Of a stretch of DNA of 22,596 nucleotides, positions 7,047 through 14,678 are shown piece by piece. The notes beneath the pieces were generated by a model, which worked only from the letters and a program-made list of their open reading frames with translations, made no database searches and was not told where the DNA came from. Each line of letters starts with the position of its first letter. Within the stretch, counting starts at the first letter, position 1. Both the position numbers and the translations under genes were made by a program. This stretch comes from Microbacteriaceae bacterium (GTDB lineage Bacteria > Actinomycetota > Actinomycetes > Actinomycetales > Microbacteriaceae). Where the stretch lies: contig JAKONM010000296.1 in the NCBI GenBank assembly GCA_022701925.1, positions 1 to 22,596 of the forward strand. Reading direction: 5' to 3'.

Positions 7047-7062
7047 GCGACGGGGATCGACC

Positions 7063-7719
7063 TCAGTCGGTCTGCAGCAGGATGCCGTCCTGGATCGCGC
7101 GCTTGCGCAGCGCCACCTTGGTGCCCACGTCGAAGCCGGCGACCCGGTACTTCTCGCGGATGCGCTTCAGGTAGGACTTCGCGGTCTCCTCGGAGATGCC
7201 GAGCGAGTAGGCGACCGTCTTCACCGGCTCGCCGCCGCCGTAGAGGGCCATGACGCGGCGCTCCTGCGCGGACAGCTTCGGCGAGCCGCCGATGTCGCCG
7301 GAGTTGATCGCCAGGTCCAGCTCGGCCGAGATGTAGGACTCGCCCCGGGCCGCGGCGCGGATCGCCTTGATGATCATCGAGATGTCCTCGCTCTTCGGCA
7401 CGTAGCCGAGCGCGCCGGCGGCCAGCGCCTCGCGGACGATCTGCGGCTCCGCGTAGCTGGACATCAGCACCGTGGCGACGCCCGTCATCTTCAGCTGGCT
7501 GAGGCGCAGCGAGACGGGGGAGTTGTCCTTCAGGTCGACGTCCATCAGGACGACGTCGACCGGGAACTTCGGGTGCGTCAGCAGCTCGGTGAAGGTGGTC
7601 ACCGCGGCGACCAGCTCGATGTCGTCGGCGGTGCCGCGGATCCACTCGCTGAGGCCGCCGAGCATCATGCGGTGGTCGTCGACCATCGCCAGTCGGATCG
7701 TGCCGGTGTCGTTCCTCAC
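7063..7719 (-). CDS. Response regulator, NarL/LuxR type (canonical receiver)
   Basis: A 218-residue DNA-binding response regulator. The receiver (about 8-125) is complete: acidic pair Asp14-Asp15, phospho-acceptor Asp60 in VVLMDVDL, switch Ser87/Ser88 and Lys109 in YVPKS. The C-terminal LuxR-type helix-turn-helix (about 147-212) contains LSAQERRVMALY and a recognition region with ETAKSYLKRIREKY. The GTG at 7719 is preferred because GGAG lies six bases upstream; a TTG twelve bases further up would overlap that site. It is the last gene of the minus-strand signalling cluster, 46 bases after the kinase-like gene, with a homopurine tract between. The DNA-binding domain closely resembles that of the regulator at 10444-11109. 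Likely partner: the histidine kinase at 9073-10290. Target genes unknown. Confidence 0.92.
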   Translation of the reverse strand: MRNDTGTIRLAMVDDHRMMLGGLSEWIRGTADDIELVAAVTTFTELLTHPKFPVDVVLMDVDLKDNSPVSLRLSQLKMTGVATVLMSSYAEPQIVREALAAGALGYVPKSEDISMIIKAIRAAARGESYISAELDLAINSGDIGGSPKLSAQERRVMALYGGGEPVKTVAYSLGISEETAKSYLKRIREKYRVAGFDVGTKVALRKRAIQDGILLQTD

Positions 7720-7736
7720 TCGGGACTCCAATGCGT

Positions 7737-7765
7737 AGGGGGGAAGGGGGGAGAGAAGGGGGAGG
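7737..7765. other. 29-base homopurine tract
   Basis: The plus strand is purine-only for 29 bases, with runs of six, six and five G. In the minus-strand mRNA this is a C/U-only spacer between the stop of the kinase-like gene and the ribosome-binding site of the response regulator. It could affect transcript structure or form non-B DNA. No function is shown. Confidence 0.7.
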
Positions 7766-9076
7766 TCAGCGGTCGGCGGGTCGGTCGACGACGCAGTCGA
7801 TCTCGACGCAGAGGCTGCCCGCCCGCTGCGAGTCGGTGTGCCGCCCGACCTTGCGCACAGCGTCCCACGTGGCCGGGTCGACCCGGCCGCGCGCCACGCC
7901 GCTGGTCTGCACGACGATCGGCATGTGCATGGTGCGGCCCCGGCCCTCCTGCGCCGCCGCGGGCCCGACGGTGATCTCCACCGTCACGCGGGTGGCGCTG
8001 CGCCGGGAGCGCTCGGGGGAGTCGCCGAGCATCAGCCACACGGCCTGCAGCAGGCCGTCGCGCTGCTTGGGGTCCAGCAGGCCGGTCAGCGAGTCCGGGT
8101 CGGACAGCGTCACCGCGCGGCCCAGCAGCTCCGACTCGCTGATCGCGTGGTACAGCCAGGTCTGCCGGCGGCCCTCGATCAGGTGCAGGCGCAGCTCCGT
8201 CGCGAGCTCGGCGGCGGCCTGCGCGGCCGCCGGGTTCAGCGGCAGACGGCTGCGGCCCGTGGACACGGCGTCGAGCAGCTGCTCGGCCGCCAGGTCGAGG
8301 CGCGCGAGCTCCTCGGAGGCGAGCATGCCCACCGAGAACCGCGGGGCGGAGATCGTGGAGGCCACGAGCACCCGCTCCAGCTCGGTGGAGACGATGCGGC
8401 GGAAGACGTGCACGATCCACGCGGCGACCACCGCGGGCAGGACGGCGCGCCCGATCATCGCGGCGGCGTCGGCGGGCCCGTCGGCGGGCAGCGGCGTCTG
8501 GACGGCCGAGACGACGACCAGCGCTGTGAGGACCAGCCCGAGCAGGCCGGCCGCTGCGGTGATGCTGCGGCTGGAGCGGACCCCGACCATGGCCAGCAGC
8601 ACGAACCCGGCGGCGGGTGCGGCGGTCAGGTCGCGGCCGGGGTCGCCGGCGCCCCACACGGCCGCGGCGTCCAGGGCCACGACGACGCCGAGCCCGGCGA
8701 CGATGCCGATCGAGACCAGCGAGTCCAGCACGTCGCCGGCGGTCCTGGCGGCCAGCGCCAGCACGACCAGCAGGGCGGCGAGCAGCAGCCACGCGGCGGC
8801 CGCGAAGCCGGGCAGCGGGTAGGCGGGCCACTCGACCGCGAAGCGGGTCACGTCGAAGCACAGCAGCAGGACGGCCGAGACGGTGGCGGCGAAGCCGAGG
8901 AAGCCGGTGCCCAGGCTGGTGCGCGACGAGCGCAGCCGCTCGGCGTGCAGGTTCGGCATGCGCAGCCCGTGCCGGCGGTGCGGCTCGTCGGCCGACGCGC
9001 GCTCCCGCACGTCCTTGCGGTGCGGCAGCACGTCGTGCGCGCCCGTGGGGACGTCGGCCTGGTCGGTGACGGTCAT
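7766..9076 (-). CDS. Membrane protein resembling a histidine kinase without catalytic motifs
   Basis: A 436-residue protein not matched to a named family. Residues 1-55 are polar. About 55-225 hold six or so membrane segments, and 226-436 are cytoplasmic. The cytoplasmic part follows the order of a NarL-type kinase: helices at 255-310 in the dimerisation position, LLDPKQRDGLLQAVWLML at 333-350 where an N-box would be, and a final beta-strand SLCVEIDCVV. However, there is no His in an H-box, no N-box Asn and no DNG or GxG nucleotide loop. Its ATG overlaps the stop of the true kinase (ATGA), with GGAG eight bases upstream, so the two are translationally coupled. I infer a pseudokinase or sensory partner of that kinase. 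An unrelated membrane protein remains possible. Confidence 0.7.
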   Translation of the reverse strand: MTVTDQADVPTGAHDVLPHRKDVRERASADEPHRRHGLRMPNLHAERLRSSRTSLGTGFLGFAATVSAVLLLCFDVTRFAVEWPAYPLPGFAAAAWLLLAALLVVLALAARTAGDVLDSLVSIGIVAGLGVVVALDAAAVWGAGDPGRDLTAAPAAGFVLLAMVGVRSSRSITAAAGLLGLVLTALVVVSAVQTPLPADGPADAAAMIGRAVLPAVVAAWIVHVFRRIVSTELERVLVASTISAPRFSVGMLASEELARLDLAAEQLLDAVSTGRSRLPLNPAAAQAAAELATELRLHLIEGRRQTWLYHAISESELLGRAVTLSDPDSLTGLLDPKQRDGLLQAVWLMLGDSPERSRRSATRVTVEITVGPAAAQEGRGRTMHMPIVVQTSGVARGRVDPATWDAVRKVGRHTDSQRAGSLCVEIDCVVDRPADR

Positions 9077-10290
9077 CGGGGCATCTCCAGCACGACGGTG
9101 GTGCCCGACCCCTGGGCGGAGAACACGCGGGCGATGCCCCCGGCCTCCTCCAGGCGTCCGACGATCGACTCGCGGAAGCCCAGCTTGTGCGCGGGCACCG
9201 CGGCCGGGTCGAAGCCCACGCCGTTGTCGGTGACGAGGGCGCGCACGGTGGCCTCGTCGTCGGTGATGGTGACGTGGGCCTCGTCGACGCCGGAGTGGCG
9301 TCGCACGTTCTCGAGGCACTCCGTCAGGGACAGCAGGAAGGCGTCCAGGCGGTCCGGGCGCAGCGTCACCGTGCCGGCGCCGTGCCAGCTGACGTCCAGG
9401 CCGAGGCCCTCGAAGCGGGTGCGGACGGCGGCCAGGCTGTCGCTCTTCACCATGGTGCCGCCGGCGCCCTCGTGCTCCTCGCCGGTGCCGCCGCCGTGCA
9501 CGGAGAGGGGCGAGGCCGACAGCCGCAGCTGGCGCAGCAGGCGGGCGTCGTCGCCGGCCTGCCGCCGAAGCGCCTCGCGGCTCACGCCGACGCCGGAGTG
9601 GGCGAGCAGGGTGAGGGTGGCCAGCACGGTGTCGTGCAGCAGGCGGGCGCCCTGGCGGCGCTGCGCCTCCGTCTCGCTGGCCTGCCGCTCGCTGCGGTGC
9701 GCGCGGCCGATGGAGGAGACCCGGCGCGCGGCGCGCAGCAGCCCCGTGGACAGGACCGCGCCGCAGACGACCATCGCGAACCAGCCGGCCAGCGCGGTCA
9801 CGGCGGCGAGCCCGAGCGCGGCGCCGCTGCCGGCCGCCGCGTCCGCGGCGTAGAGCACGACGATCGTCGTCATCGTGACGGCGAAGGCGCCGACCAGCAC
9901 GATCATGCGGCCGAGGCTGGAGGTGAGCACGACGCCCGTGGAGGCGATCGCCCCGGCGACGAGCAGGCGCACCGCGTCGTCGGCGTGCGAGGGGCTGCCC
10001 GAGGGCGCGCCGGTCACGGCGGCCAGCACGCCGAGCGCGCCCAGGCGCACGACGACCGCGGTGGCGAGCCCCAGCACGACGACCGCCACCGGCCAGGTGA
10101 GCGACTTGGACGAGCCCATCCGCGCCAGCGCCAGCGCCAGCAGCAGGTAGCCGGGCGCGGCGACGAGCAGCATCGCGGGCCGGCCGTCGCCCAGGGCGAG
10201 CAGCACGAAGGACGCGCCGGCGCTCGTCAGGCCGATCAGCCGCGCGGCGATGCCGAGCAGGCGGTCGCGCTGCTTGTGGATGCGTTCCAT
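9073..10290 (-). CDS. Sensor histidine kinase, NarL-type (HisKA_3 / HATPase)
   Basis: A 405-residue membrane kinase. Six hydrophobic segments lie within residues 13-183 with short loops, so the stimulus is probably sensed in or at the membrane. The dimerisation region contains QGARLLHDTVLATL with the phospho-acceptor His219. The ATP-binding domain has ECLENVRRHSG (N-box, Asn328), VTDNGVGFDP (354-362) and a C-terminal GSGTTVVLEMP. Two His-Ser or Gly-rich stretches lie between (about 262-279). The ATG at 10290 is followed by a basic start before the first membrane segment; GGAAG close to it is a poor ribosome-binding site. Downstream genes are the kinase-like protein (4-base overlap) and the canonical response regulator. 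Upstream, 153 bases away, is the atypical regulator. Confidence 0.92.
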   Translation of the reverse strand: MERIHKQRDRLLGIAARLIGLTSAGASFVLLALGDGRPAMLLVAAPGYLLLALALARMGSSKSLTWPVAVVVLGLATAVVVRLGALGVLAAVTGAPSGSPSHADDAVRLLVAGAIASTGVVLTSSLGRMIVLVGAFAVTMTTIVVLYAADAAAGSGAALGLAAVTALAGWFAMVVCGAVLSTGLLRAARRVSSIGRAHRSERQASETEAQRRQGARLLHDTVLATLTLLAHSGVGVSREALRRQAGDDARLLRQLRLSASPLSVHGGGTGEEHEGAGGTMVKSDSLAAVRTRFEGLGLDVSWHGAGTVTLRPDRLDAFLLSLTECLENVRRHSGVDEAHVTITDDEATVRALVTDNGVGFDPAAVPAHKLGFRESIVGRLEEAGGIARVFSAQGSGTTVVLEMPR

Positions 10291-10370
10291 GACTTCCGGG
10301 CGTCCGTTCGTCCTCGGAGCCCCGCAGTTCCGGGGCGCCGCGTCATGGAATCACGGGCATCGGGCGCACA

Positions 10371-10397
10371 AAGGTTGCCACACCGGTTGAAGGTTGC
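10371..10397. promoter_or_regulatory. Direct repeat upstream of the histidine kinase
   Basis: AAGGTTGC occurs at 10371-10378 and again at 10390-10397, 19 bases start to start (nearly two helix turns), with related CGGTTG and AGGTTC hexamers between and after. The stretch is AT-rich for this window and lies 80-107 bases upstream of the kinase start. It is a candidate binding site for one of the two LuxR regulators of the cluster, or for an unlinked factor. Confidence 0.4.
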
Positions 10398-10443
10398 AGG
10401 TTCAGCGGCGGACCTGCGCGCGCGCTCCGCGAGGGCGGCCGGA

Positions 10444-11109
10444 TCACTCCGGGGCGATCCAGCCCTCGCGGATCGCGTGACGGCGCAGCAGCACCTTCGT
10501 CCCCAGGTCGACGCCGGCCAGCCGGTACTTGCGCCGGCCCCGCTTGATGTAGCTCTTCGCGGTCTGATCGGTCGTCGTCATGTGCACGGCGACCTCGTGC
10601 ACGCTGCGGCCCTGCGCGTAGAGCTGCAGCGCCAGCAGCTCCTGGCGCCCCAGGTTCGGGTCGGCGCGGTTCGCCCACGCGTCCAGCGCCGCCTGCACGG
10701 TCGGCGACCGGTGGCTGCGCCCGGACGCGGCCGCGTGCACCGCGGCGACCAGCTCGTCCGCGGAGTCGCTCTTCGCCACGTAGGCCAGGGCGCCGGCCGA
10801 CAGCGCGGCGGTGATCGCCGCAGGGTCCGGCGTGCGCCCCAGCGCCACCGCGGGCACGCCGTGGTCGACCAGCTGCCGCATCTTCGCCTCGAAGGGCACG
10901 TCGTCGTCCAGTCCGACCTCGACCACGACCACGTCGACCTGCTCCGGCAGCGCGAGCAGCTCGGGCCAGTCCGTCAGCGCCGCGACGACCTCGATGCGCG
11001 CGCGGCCGGACGACAGCCGCGCCGCGAGCCCCTCCACCAGCAGCCGGTGCTCGTCGATGAGGGCCACGCGGACGCGCGTGCGCGTCGCCTGCACAGCGAT
11101 ACCCGTCAT
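10444..11109 (-). CDS. Atypical LuxR-type response regulator (Glu at the phospho-site)
   Basis: A 221-residue paralogue of the regulator at 7063-7719. The receiver is recognisable (ALIDEHRLLVEGL at 16-28, Lys113 in YVAKS). Aligned residue by residue, however, the phospho-acceptor is Glu64 (VVVVEVGL) and the switch Ser/Thr is Gly91. It probably cannot be phosphorylated normally and may be locked in one state; Glu can mimic phospho-Asp. The helix-turn-helix (about 152-215) keeps the shared TAKSYIKRGRRKYRLAGVDLG region, so it may bind the same sites as its paralogue. The ATG at 11109 has GGAGG five bases upstream. The gene comes first in the signalling cluster, 53 bases after metX, with a TACGAT -10 candidate at 11129-11134. 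Confidence 0.9.
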   Translation of the reverse strand: MTGIAVQATRTRVRVALIDEHRLLVEGLAARLSSGRARIEVVAALTDWPELLALPEQVDVVVVEVGLDDDVPFEAKMRQLVDHGVPAVALGRTPDPAAITAALSAGALAYVAKSDSADELVAAVHAAASGRSHRSPTVQAALDAWANRADPNLGRQELLALQLYAQGRSVHEVAVHMTTTDQTAKSYIKRGRRKYRLAGVDLGTKVLLRRHAIREGWIAPE

Positions 11110-11128
11110 CGGCGCCTCCGATCGACTG

Positions 11129-11134
11129 ATCGTA
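11129..11134 (-). promoter_or_regulatory. -10 candidate of the atypical response regulator
   Basis: TACGAT on the minus strand. It would start a short leader of about 13 bases containing GGAGG before the ATG at 11109. No clear -35; the upstream bases form the metX hairpin. Confidence 0.35.
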
Positions 11135-11140
11135 GGGCGC

Positions 11141-11162
11141 GCGCGCACCCCCGCGTGCGCGC
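11141..11162 (-). terminator. Hairpin directly after the metX stop codon
   Basis: Perfect 8-bp arms GCGCGCAC (11141-11148) and GTGCGCGC (11155-11162) around a six-base loop, touching the metX stop. A likely GC-only terminator separating metX from the signalling cluster. No T-run. Confidence 0.5.
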
Positions 11163-12368
11163 TCACGCCTCGAGCAGCCGCTGGAGGGCGCGCGCGACCG
11201 CCTCCCGCTCGATCAGGAAGGCGTCGTGACCGAAGTCGGACGTCAGCACCAGGGGCTCGCCGCCGTCCAGGGCGCCGGGCAGGCCGCTCGCCACGACGCG
11301 CTGGTCGGGCACCGGGTAGAGGCGGTCCGAGTCGATGCCCAGCACCAGGGCCGGTCCCGTGTACCGGCCGAGCGCAGCCTGCACCCCGCCGCGGTCGCGA
11401 CCCACGTCGTGGCTGCTCATCGCGTCGACCAGGCGGATGTAGCTGTTCGCGTCGAACCGCCGGGTGAAGCGGTTGCCGTGGAAGTCGAGGTACGACTCCA
11501 CCGCGAAGCGGCCGTGGTGGCCGAGCGGCGAGACGCCCGACTGCCACGACCGGCCGAAGCGCTCGTTCAGCTCGGACGGGCTGCGGTAGCTGAGCAGCGC
11601 CATGCGCCGAGCCAGCGCCAGACCGCGGTGGGGTCCGTCGCCGTCCGCGGCGCCGTAGTAGTCGCCTCCGCGGAACCGGGGGTCGGCCCGCACGGCCTCC
11701 GTCTGCACCGAGCTGAGCGCCAGCTGGTCCGCGCTCGACCGGGCGGGCGCCGCCAGCACGGCCAGCCGCCCCACGCGCTCCGGCGCGGTGACGGCCCACT
11801 CCAGCGCGTGCATGCCGCCCATGGAGCCGCCGACGACCGCCGCCCAGCGCTCGATCCCGATCGCGTCGGCGAAGGCGAGCTGCGCCGCCACCTGGTCGCG
11901 GATCGTCACGTAGGGGAAGCGCCCTCCCCACTCCGACTGGTCCGGCCCGAGCGACGCGGGGCCCGTCGTGCCGGCACAGCCGCCCAGCACGTTCGGCGCG
12001 ACGACGTGGAACCGGTCGGTGTCGAGCGCGAGGCCCGGGCCGACCACGCCCTCCCACCAGCCGGCGGTGGGCTGACCGGGGCCGGCGGGCCCGATCAGGT
12101 GGGGGTCGCCGGTCAGCGCGTGCAGCACCAGCACCGCGTTGTCGCGCGCGGCGTTCAGCTCGCCCCACGACTCCCAGGCCACGCGCGCCGCGGGGATGCG
12201 GGCGCCGGCCTCCGTGACCAGGTCGCCGACCGCGGCGAAGCGGCGCGACCCGGCCGGGTCGCCGTCGCGCCAGGCGCCGCTGGCGGGCGGCTTGCCGACC
12301 AGCGCGCGCGCGTCGGCGTCCGTCACGGGTCGTGCCGCGACGGTGTCCTCCGACGTCTGCCAGTCCAT
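11163..12368 (-). CDS. metX: Homoserine O-acetyltransferase
   Basis: Acetylates L-homoserine from acetyl-CoA, the first committed step of methionine synthesis in the cytosol. It is a 401-residue alpha/beta-hydrolase fold protein with the family marks VLHALTGDPH at 81-90, NVLGGCAGTTGP at 126-137, nucleophile Ser182 in VVGGSMGGMHALEW, acid Asp348 in DSDRLYP and catalytic His381 in FGHDAFL. The length is normal. The ATG at 12368 has GGGAG four bases upstream and a CATACT -10 candidate at 12378-12383. It lies 95 bases after metY on the same strand. MetY uses O-acetylhomoserine, so together they encode the direct sulfhydrylation route to homocysteine. Acetyl rather than succinyl specificity is assumed from the MetY partner. 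Confidence 0.95.
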   Translation of the reverse strand: MDWQTSEDTVAARPVTDADARALVGKPPASGAWRDGDPAGSRRFAAVGDLVTEAGARIPAARVAWESWGELNAARDNAVLVLHALTGDPHLIGPAGPGQPTAGWWEGVVGPGLALDTDRFHVVAPNVLGGCAGTTGPASLGPDQSEWGGRFPYVTIRDQVAAQLAFADAIGIERWAAVVGGSMGGMHALEWAVTAPERVGRLAVLAAPARSSADQLALSSVQTEAVRADPRFRGGDYYGAADGDGPHRGLALARRMALLSYRSPSELNERFGRSWQSGVSPLGHHGRFAVESYLDFHGNRFTRRFDANSYIRLVDAMSSHDVGRDRGGVQAALGRYTGPALVLGIDSDRLYPVPDQRVVASGLPGALDGGEPLVLTSDFGHDAFLIEREAVARALQRLLEA

Positions 12369-12377
12369 GCCGCTCCC

Positions 12378-12383
12378 AGTATG
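12378..12383 (-). promoter_or_regulatory. -10 candidate of metX
   Basis: CATACT on the minus strand, nine bases before the metX ribosome-binding and start region. Farther upstream, at 12412-12419, is the perfect palindrome TGACGTCA, a possible operator. Confidence 0.35.
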
Positions 12384-12463
12384 GACAGCGCGGGGCCCGC
12401 CCGGGCGTTTGTGACGTCATCGGCCGGGCCCCGGCGGGGTGCGGGCGCGCGGCCCGCCGGCGG

Positions 12464-13777
12464 TCAGGCCGAGACGCGCTCCGCCTTGGCGGCGGCGAGG
12501 CCCTGGGCGAGGTCCGCCTTCAGGTCGTCCACGTGCTCCAGGCCGACGGACAGGCGCACGAGCCCCGGGGTGACCCCGGTGGTCAGCTGCTGCTCCGGCG
12601 TCAGCTGCGAGTGGGTGGTGGACGCGGGGTGGATGACCAGGCTGCGCACGTCGCCGATGTTCGCCAGGTGGCTGAACAGCGAGAGGCTCTCGACGAAGCG
12701 GCGACCGGCGTCCACGCCGCCCTTCAGCTCGAACGACACGACCGCGCCGACGCCCTTCGGGGCGTAGCGGTTGGCCGCGGCGTACCAGGGGCTGGAGGGC
12801 AGGCCCGCGTAGTTCACGGTGGCGACGTCGTCGTGGTCGTCCAGCCACTCGGCGATCGCCTGGGTGTTCTGCACGTGGCGCTCCATCCGCAGCGACAGCG
12901 TCTCGATGCCCTGGATCAGGCTGAACGCGGTGTCGGGGGAGACCGCGGCGCCCATGTCGCGCAGCAGCTGCACCCGCGCCTTGATGATGTAGGCGAGGCC
13001 GTCGCCGACCGCGGTCGTGTAGACGGCGCCGTGGTACGAGGGGTCGGGCTCGCTGAGCCCGGGGAAGCGCTCCGCGTGCTGCGACCAGGCGAACCGCCCG
13101 CCGTCGACGATCGCGCCGGCCACGACGGTGCCGTGCCCGCCGAGGAACTTCGTCGCCGAGTGCACGACGATGTCGGCGCCGTGCTCCAGGGGGCGGATCA
13201 GGTACGGCGTCGCGATCGTGTTGTCCACGATCAGCGGCACGCCGGACTCGTGGGCCACGTCCGCGACGGACCGGACGTCGAGGATGTTGATCTTCGGGTT
13301 GCCGATCGTCTCGGCGAAGAACAGCTTCGTGTTCGGGCGCACCGCGTCGCGCCACGCGTCCGGGTCGTCCTGGTCCGTGACGAAGGTCGTCTCGATGCCG
13401 AGCTTCGCCAACGTGTACTTGAACAGGTTGTAGGTGCCGCCGTAGATCGAGCTGGACGACACGATGTGGTCGCCGGCCTGCGCGATGTTCAGCACCGCGT
13501 AGGTCTCGGCCGCCTGGCCGGAGGCCAGCAGCAGCGCCGCCGTGCCGCCCTCGAGCGTGGCGATCCGCTCCTCGACCACGGCCTGCGTGGGGTTCTGGAT
13601 GCGGTTGTAGATGTTGCCGAACTCGGCCAGCGCGAACAGGTTGCGCGCGTGGTCGGCGCTGTTGAAGACGTAGGACGTCGTCTTGTAGATCGGGGTCGCG
13701 CGGGCGTTGGTCACCGGGTCCGGGGCCGCCCCGGCGTGGATCTGCTCGGTCTCGAACCGCCAGGGGGTGTCGCTCAT
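12464..13777 (-). CDS. metY: O-acetylhomoserine sulfhydrylase (homocysteine synthase)
   Basis: PLP-dependent enzyme that combines O-acetylhomoserine with sulfide to give homocysteine and acetate. It is a 437-residue Cys/Met-metabolism family protein. Features seen: ATPIYKTTSYVF at 27-38, YNRIQNPTQAVVEERIA at 57-73, cofactor-stacking IYGGTYNLF at 111-119, IVDNTIATPY at 183-192 and the PLP lysine Lys210 in VVHSATKFLGGHG. The length and the C-terminal LSVGLEHVDDL match MetY rather than the shorter MetB/MetC. The ATG at 13777 lacks a ribosome-binding site. It has TAGCGT six bases upstream and TTGCCG 17 bases above that, so a leaderless transcript is likely. It is divergent from the SDR gene at 13901. 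No SAM riboswitch is apparent in the 123-base gap. Confidence 0.95.
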   Translation of the reverse strand: MSDTPWRFETEQIHAGAAPDPVTNARATPIYKTTSYVFNSADHARNLFALAEFGNIYNRIQNPTQAVVEERIATLEGGTAALLLASGQAAETYAVLNIAQAGDHIVSSSSIYGGTYNLFKYTLAKLGIETTFVTDQDDPDAWRDAVRPNTKLFFAETIGNPKINILDVRSVADVAHESGVPLIVDNTIATPYLIRPLEHGADIVVHSATKFLGGHGTVVAGAIVDGGRFAWSQHAERFPGLSEPDPSYHGAVYTTAVGDGLAYIIKARVQLLRDMGAAVSPDTAFSLIQGIETLSLRMERHVQNTQAIAEWLDDHDDVATVNYAGLPSSPWYAAANRYAPKGVGAVVSFELKGGVDAGRRFVESLSLFSHLANIGDVRSLVIHPASTTHSQLTPEQQLTTGVTPGLVRLSVGLEHVDDLKADLAQGLAAAKAERVSA

Positions 13778-13783
13778 GGCTCG

Positions 13784-13812
13784 ACGCTAGGAGCGGGGGC
13801 GGGCGCCGGCAA
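13784..13812 (-). promoter_or_regulatory. metY promoter (-35 and -10)
   Basis: On the minus strand, -35 TTGCCG (13807-13812) and -10 TAGCGT (13784-13789) are 17 bases apart, and the -10 ends six bases before the ATG. This is the best-formed promoter in the window. Confidence 0.6.
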
Positions 13813-13900
13813 CGGGCGGCGCCTCGGGGCGTAATCCTCGAGGTCGCCCGTTCGCGCCGGCGCACGGCGGGCGACGGGCGCCGGGCGGTTGAATGGCGCC

Positions 13901-14674
13901 ATGGCGAGACGCGCGGTGGTCACGGGAGCGAGCACGGGGATCGGGGAGGCGACGGTGCGGCTGCTCCGCGCCCGGGACTGGGAGGTCGTGGCCGTCGCCC
14001 GGCGCCGGGAGCGCCTCGAGGCGCTCGCGGCCGAGACCGGCTGCGACCCGTTCGCCGCGGACCTGACCGACGCCGTGCAAGTCGCGGCGCTGGCGGAGCA
14101 CGTGGGGGCGGCGGGGCCGCTGCACGCCCTGGTGAACAACGCGGGCGGCGCTCGCGGCCTCGCCTCCGTGCAGGAGGGGTCGGCCGACGACTGGCGCTGG
14201 ATGTTCGAGGCGAACGTGATCGCGACCCAGCAGGTGACCGCGGCCCTGCTGCCGGCGCTGCGCGACGGCGCCGAGGAGGCCGGCAGCGGGGACGTCGTGA
14301 CCGTCACCTCCATCGCCGCCCGCACGCCCTACGCCGGCGGCGCCGGCTACAACGCCGCCAAGGCCGCGGAGGCCGCGCTGGTGGCGGTGCTGCGCATCGA
14401 GCTGGCGGGGGAGCCCCTGCGCGTCGTGGAGGTGGCGCCCGGGCTGGTGCGCACGGAGGAGTTCTCGCTGAACCGCTTCGGCGGCGACCGGTCCCGCGCC
14501 GACGCGGTGTACGCCGACGTGCCGGACCCGCTGACTGCCGACGACGTCGCCGAGGCGATCGTGCACGCGGTGGAGCTGCCGCCGCACGTGAACCTGGACC
14601 TCGTCGTGGTGAAGCCCGTCGCGCAGGGCGACGGTTCCAAGACCGCGAAGGGTGCGCTGCGGGTCCGCCGCTGA
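13901..14674 (+). CDS. Short-chain dehydrogenase/reductase, YdfG-like
   Basis: A 257-residue NAD(P)-dependent oxidoreductase. The Rossmann loop TGASTGIG lies at 8-15, with basic residues ARRRER at 33-38 favouring NADPH. LVNNAGG lies at 77-83, and the catalytic set is Ser137, Tyr150 and Lys154 (YNAAK). The C-terminal stretch LPPHVNLDLVVVKPVAQ at 226-242 matches the YdfG group, which oxidises L-allo-threonine, serine and 3-hydroxy acids or reduces malonic semialdehyde. The exact substrate is inferred by family only. The ATG at 13901 has no ribosome-binding site, but TTGAAT ends six bases upstream; that TTG is also an in-frame alternative start at 13889. It is divergent from metY and convergent with the next gene, with only four bases between the stops. 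Confidence 0.88.
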   Translation: MARRAVVTGASTGIGEATVRLLRARDWEVVAVARRRERLEALAAETGCDPFAADLTDAVQVAALAEHVGAAGPLHALVNNAGGARGLASVQEGSADDWRWMFEANVIATQQVTAALLPALRDGAEEAGSGDVVTVTSIAARTPYAGGAGYNAAKAAEAALVAVLRIELAGEPLRVVEVAPGLVRTEEFSLNRFGGDRSRADAVYADVPDPLTADDVAEAIVHAVELPPHVNLDLVVVKPVAQGDGSKTAKGALRVRR

Positions 14675-14678
14675 CGGC

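Noticed and set aside
6910..7974. A long plus-strand open frame across the convergent gap and the response-regulator gene.
   Set aside because: Low-complexity product with no motif, antisense to a well-supported regulator and crossing a perfect 17-bp hairpin.
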